Assembly: GCA_026786325.1 (NCBI GenBank)
Contig: JAJAYH010000045.1
Span: forward strand, 1 to 13,348
DNA from: Alkalinema sp. CAN_BIN05
GTDB taxonomy: Bacteria > Cyanobacteriota > Cyanobacteriia > Leptolyngbyales > Leptolyngbyaceae
DNA length: 13,348 nt
Direction: 5' to 3'
Under the pieces are notes generated by a model. That model ran no database searches and had not been told where the DNA came from. It saw only the letters and a list, made by a program, of their open reading frames with translations. The translations under genes and the position numbers were made by a program. This document shows, piece by piece, positions 12,906 through 13,348 of the stretch; positions within the stretch are counted from its first letter, which is position 1, and every line of letters begins with the position of its first letter.

Positions 12906-13348
12906 GGGGATCGCACTCCTTAAAAATACTAAATTTAAATATAGCTAATCAAATAAGCCAATTTGCGATCGAAAATCGAAATAGGTCAGACAAAATCAAC
13001 CGATCCCAACCCGATCGCCCTTACTACTCTAATAGGTTTGCTGAACTCTGCTCAAGTTTACAAAACTTGCATGAAATCCTTATCCGCTCAACCCTTCAGC
13101 CATGAATCAATCCAGAAGCAAAATACTAGAGCCTGTGAAACAAATAGATTTACGACACATTTCTTTATACTAATTACCATTCTATCTAGCTCATAACAAT
13201 GAATTAGTAGCAGATTATCCAGCTATTGTTGCGAAGTGTAAACATCACGATGATTTTCTTGACTTTTACCATGATTGTGATCGGGCAAAGTCCAAGCTGT
13301 CGGGGGTTTTGGGGATCTTGAATTATTGTCAATACTCGTTCACAACCC
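12906..13348. other. 443 bp without a supportable gene
   Basis: The first 50 bases are the AT-rich upstream region of the exported-protein gene, with AAGGAG near its start. A 77-codon frame at 12963-13196 (plus, TTG start) has no family resemblance, no ribosome-binding site and unnatural composition, so I do not call it. From 13174 to the window end the plus strand is open for 58 codons without a start codon, and the minus strand is open in two frames over part of the same stretch. A gene fragment could continue beyond the window. Confidence 0.5.

Noticed and set aside
13223..13339. Minus-strand fragment resembling the N-terminus of Uma2-type proteins (PTAWTLPDH)
   Set aside because: Only a few residues agree, the frame soon stops, and other frames over the same bases are equally open.

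Overview
The window is a stretch of cyanobacterial chromosome, and most of it is housekeeping sequence. The evidence for cyanobacteria is the density of CGATCG-core palindromes, with at least five perfect HIP1 octamers (GCGATCGC at 417, 2996, 8778, 10326 and 10353), and a set of typically cyanobacterial families: DUF3143, DUF2993, a LabA-like NYN protein and a J-domain protein with a C-terminal membrane anchor. Moderate GC, AT-rich gaps and short tandem duplications would fit a filamentous lineage, but I cannot name a genus.

Layout. Positions 1-178 hold the 3' end of an iron superoxide dismutase gene and a strong hairpin terminator that faces a convergent Crp/Fnr-type regulator (179-727, minus). 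Upstream of the regulator is a 475 bp gap with two three-copy tandem repeat arrays. A plus-strand run follows: J-domain protein (1305), DUF3143 protein (1840), cbiT for corrin synthesis (2204) and cdsA for CDP-diacylglycerol synthesis (2945). Two minus-strand genes come next, a LabA/NYN-type nuclease-like protein (3832-4470) and a DUF2993 lipid-binding-type protein (4708-5517). The latter diverges from a CorA Mg/Co channel (5562-6794). CorA overlaps tail-to-tail with a minus-strand cluster: a YciI-domain protein (7505-7876), a small apparently frameshifted ORF (about 7213-7514) and a coiled-coil phasin-like protein (6764-7216). The full-length isoleucyl-tRNA synthetase gene (8010-10898) is followed by a bidirectional terminator shared with a convergent gene for a 643-residue exported Pro/Lys-rich protein (10974-12905). 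The last 440 bp contain no gene I can support.

How the genes relate. They do not form one pathway. Short gaps or overlaps suggest small transcription units: J-domain/DUF3143, and YciI/small ORF/phasin-like. I see no defence system, mobile element, CRISPR array or biosynthetic cluster.

Points worth a second look are an in-frame TAG at codon 8 of the natural reading frame of the Crp-like gene, a small gene apparently split between two frames, a His-Cys-Pro repeat tail added to the YciI domain, recurrent short tandem duplications in the gaps, and recurring short motifs in the disordered tail of the exported protein.
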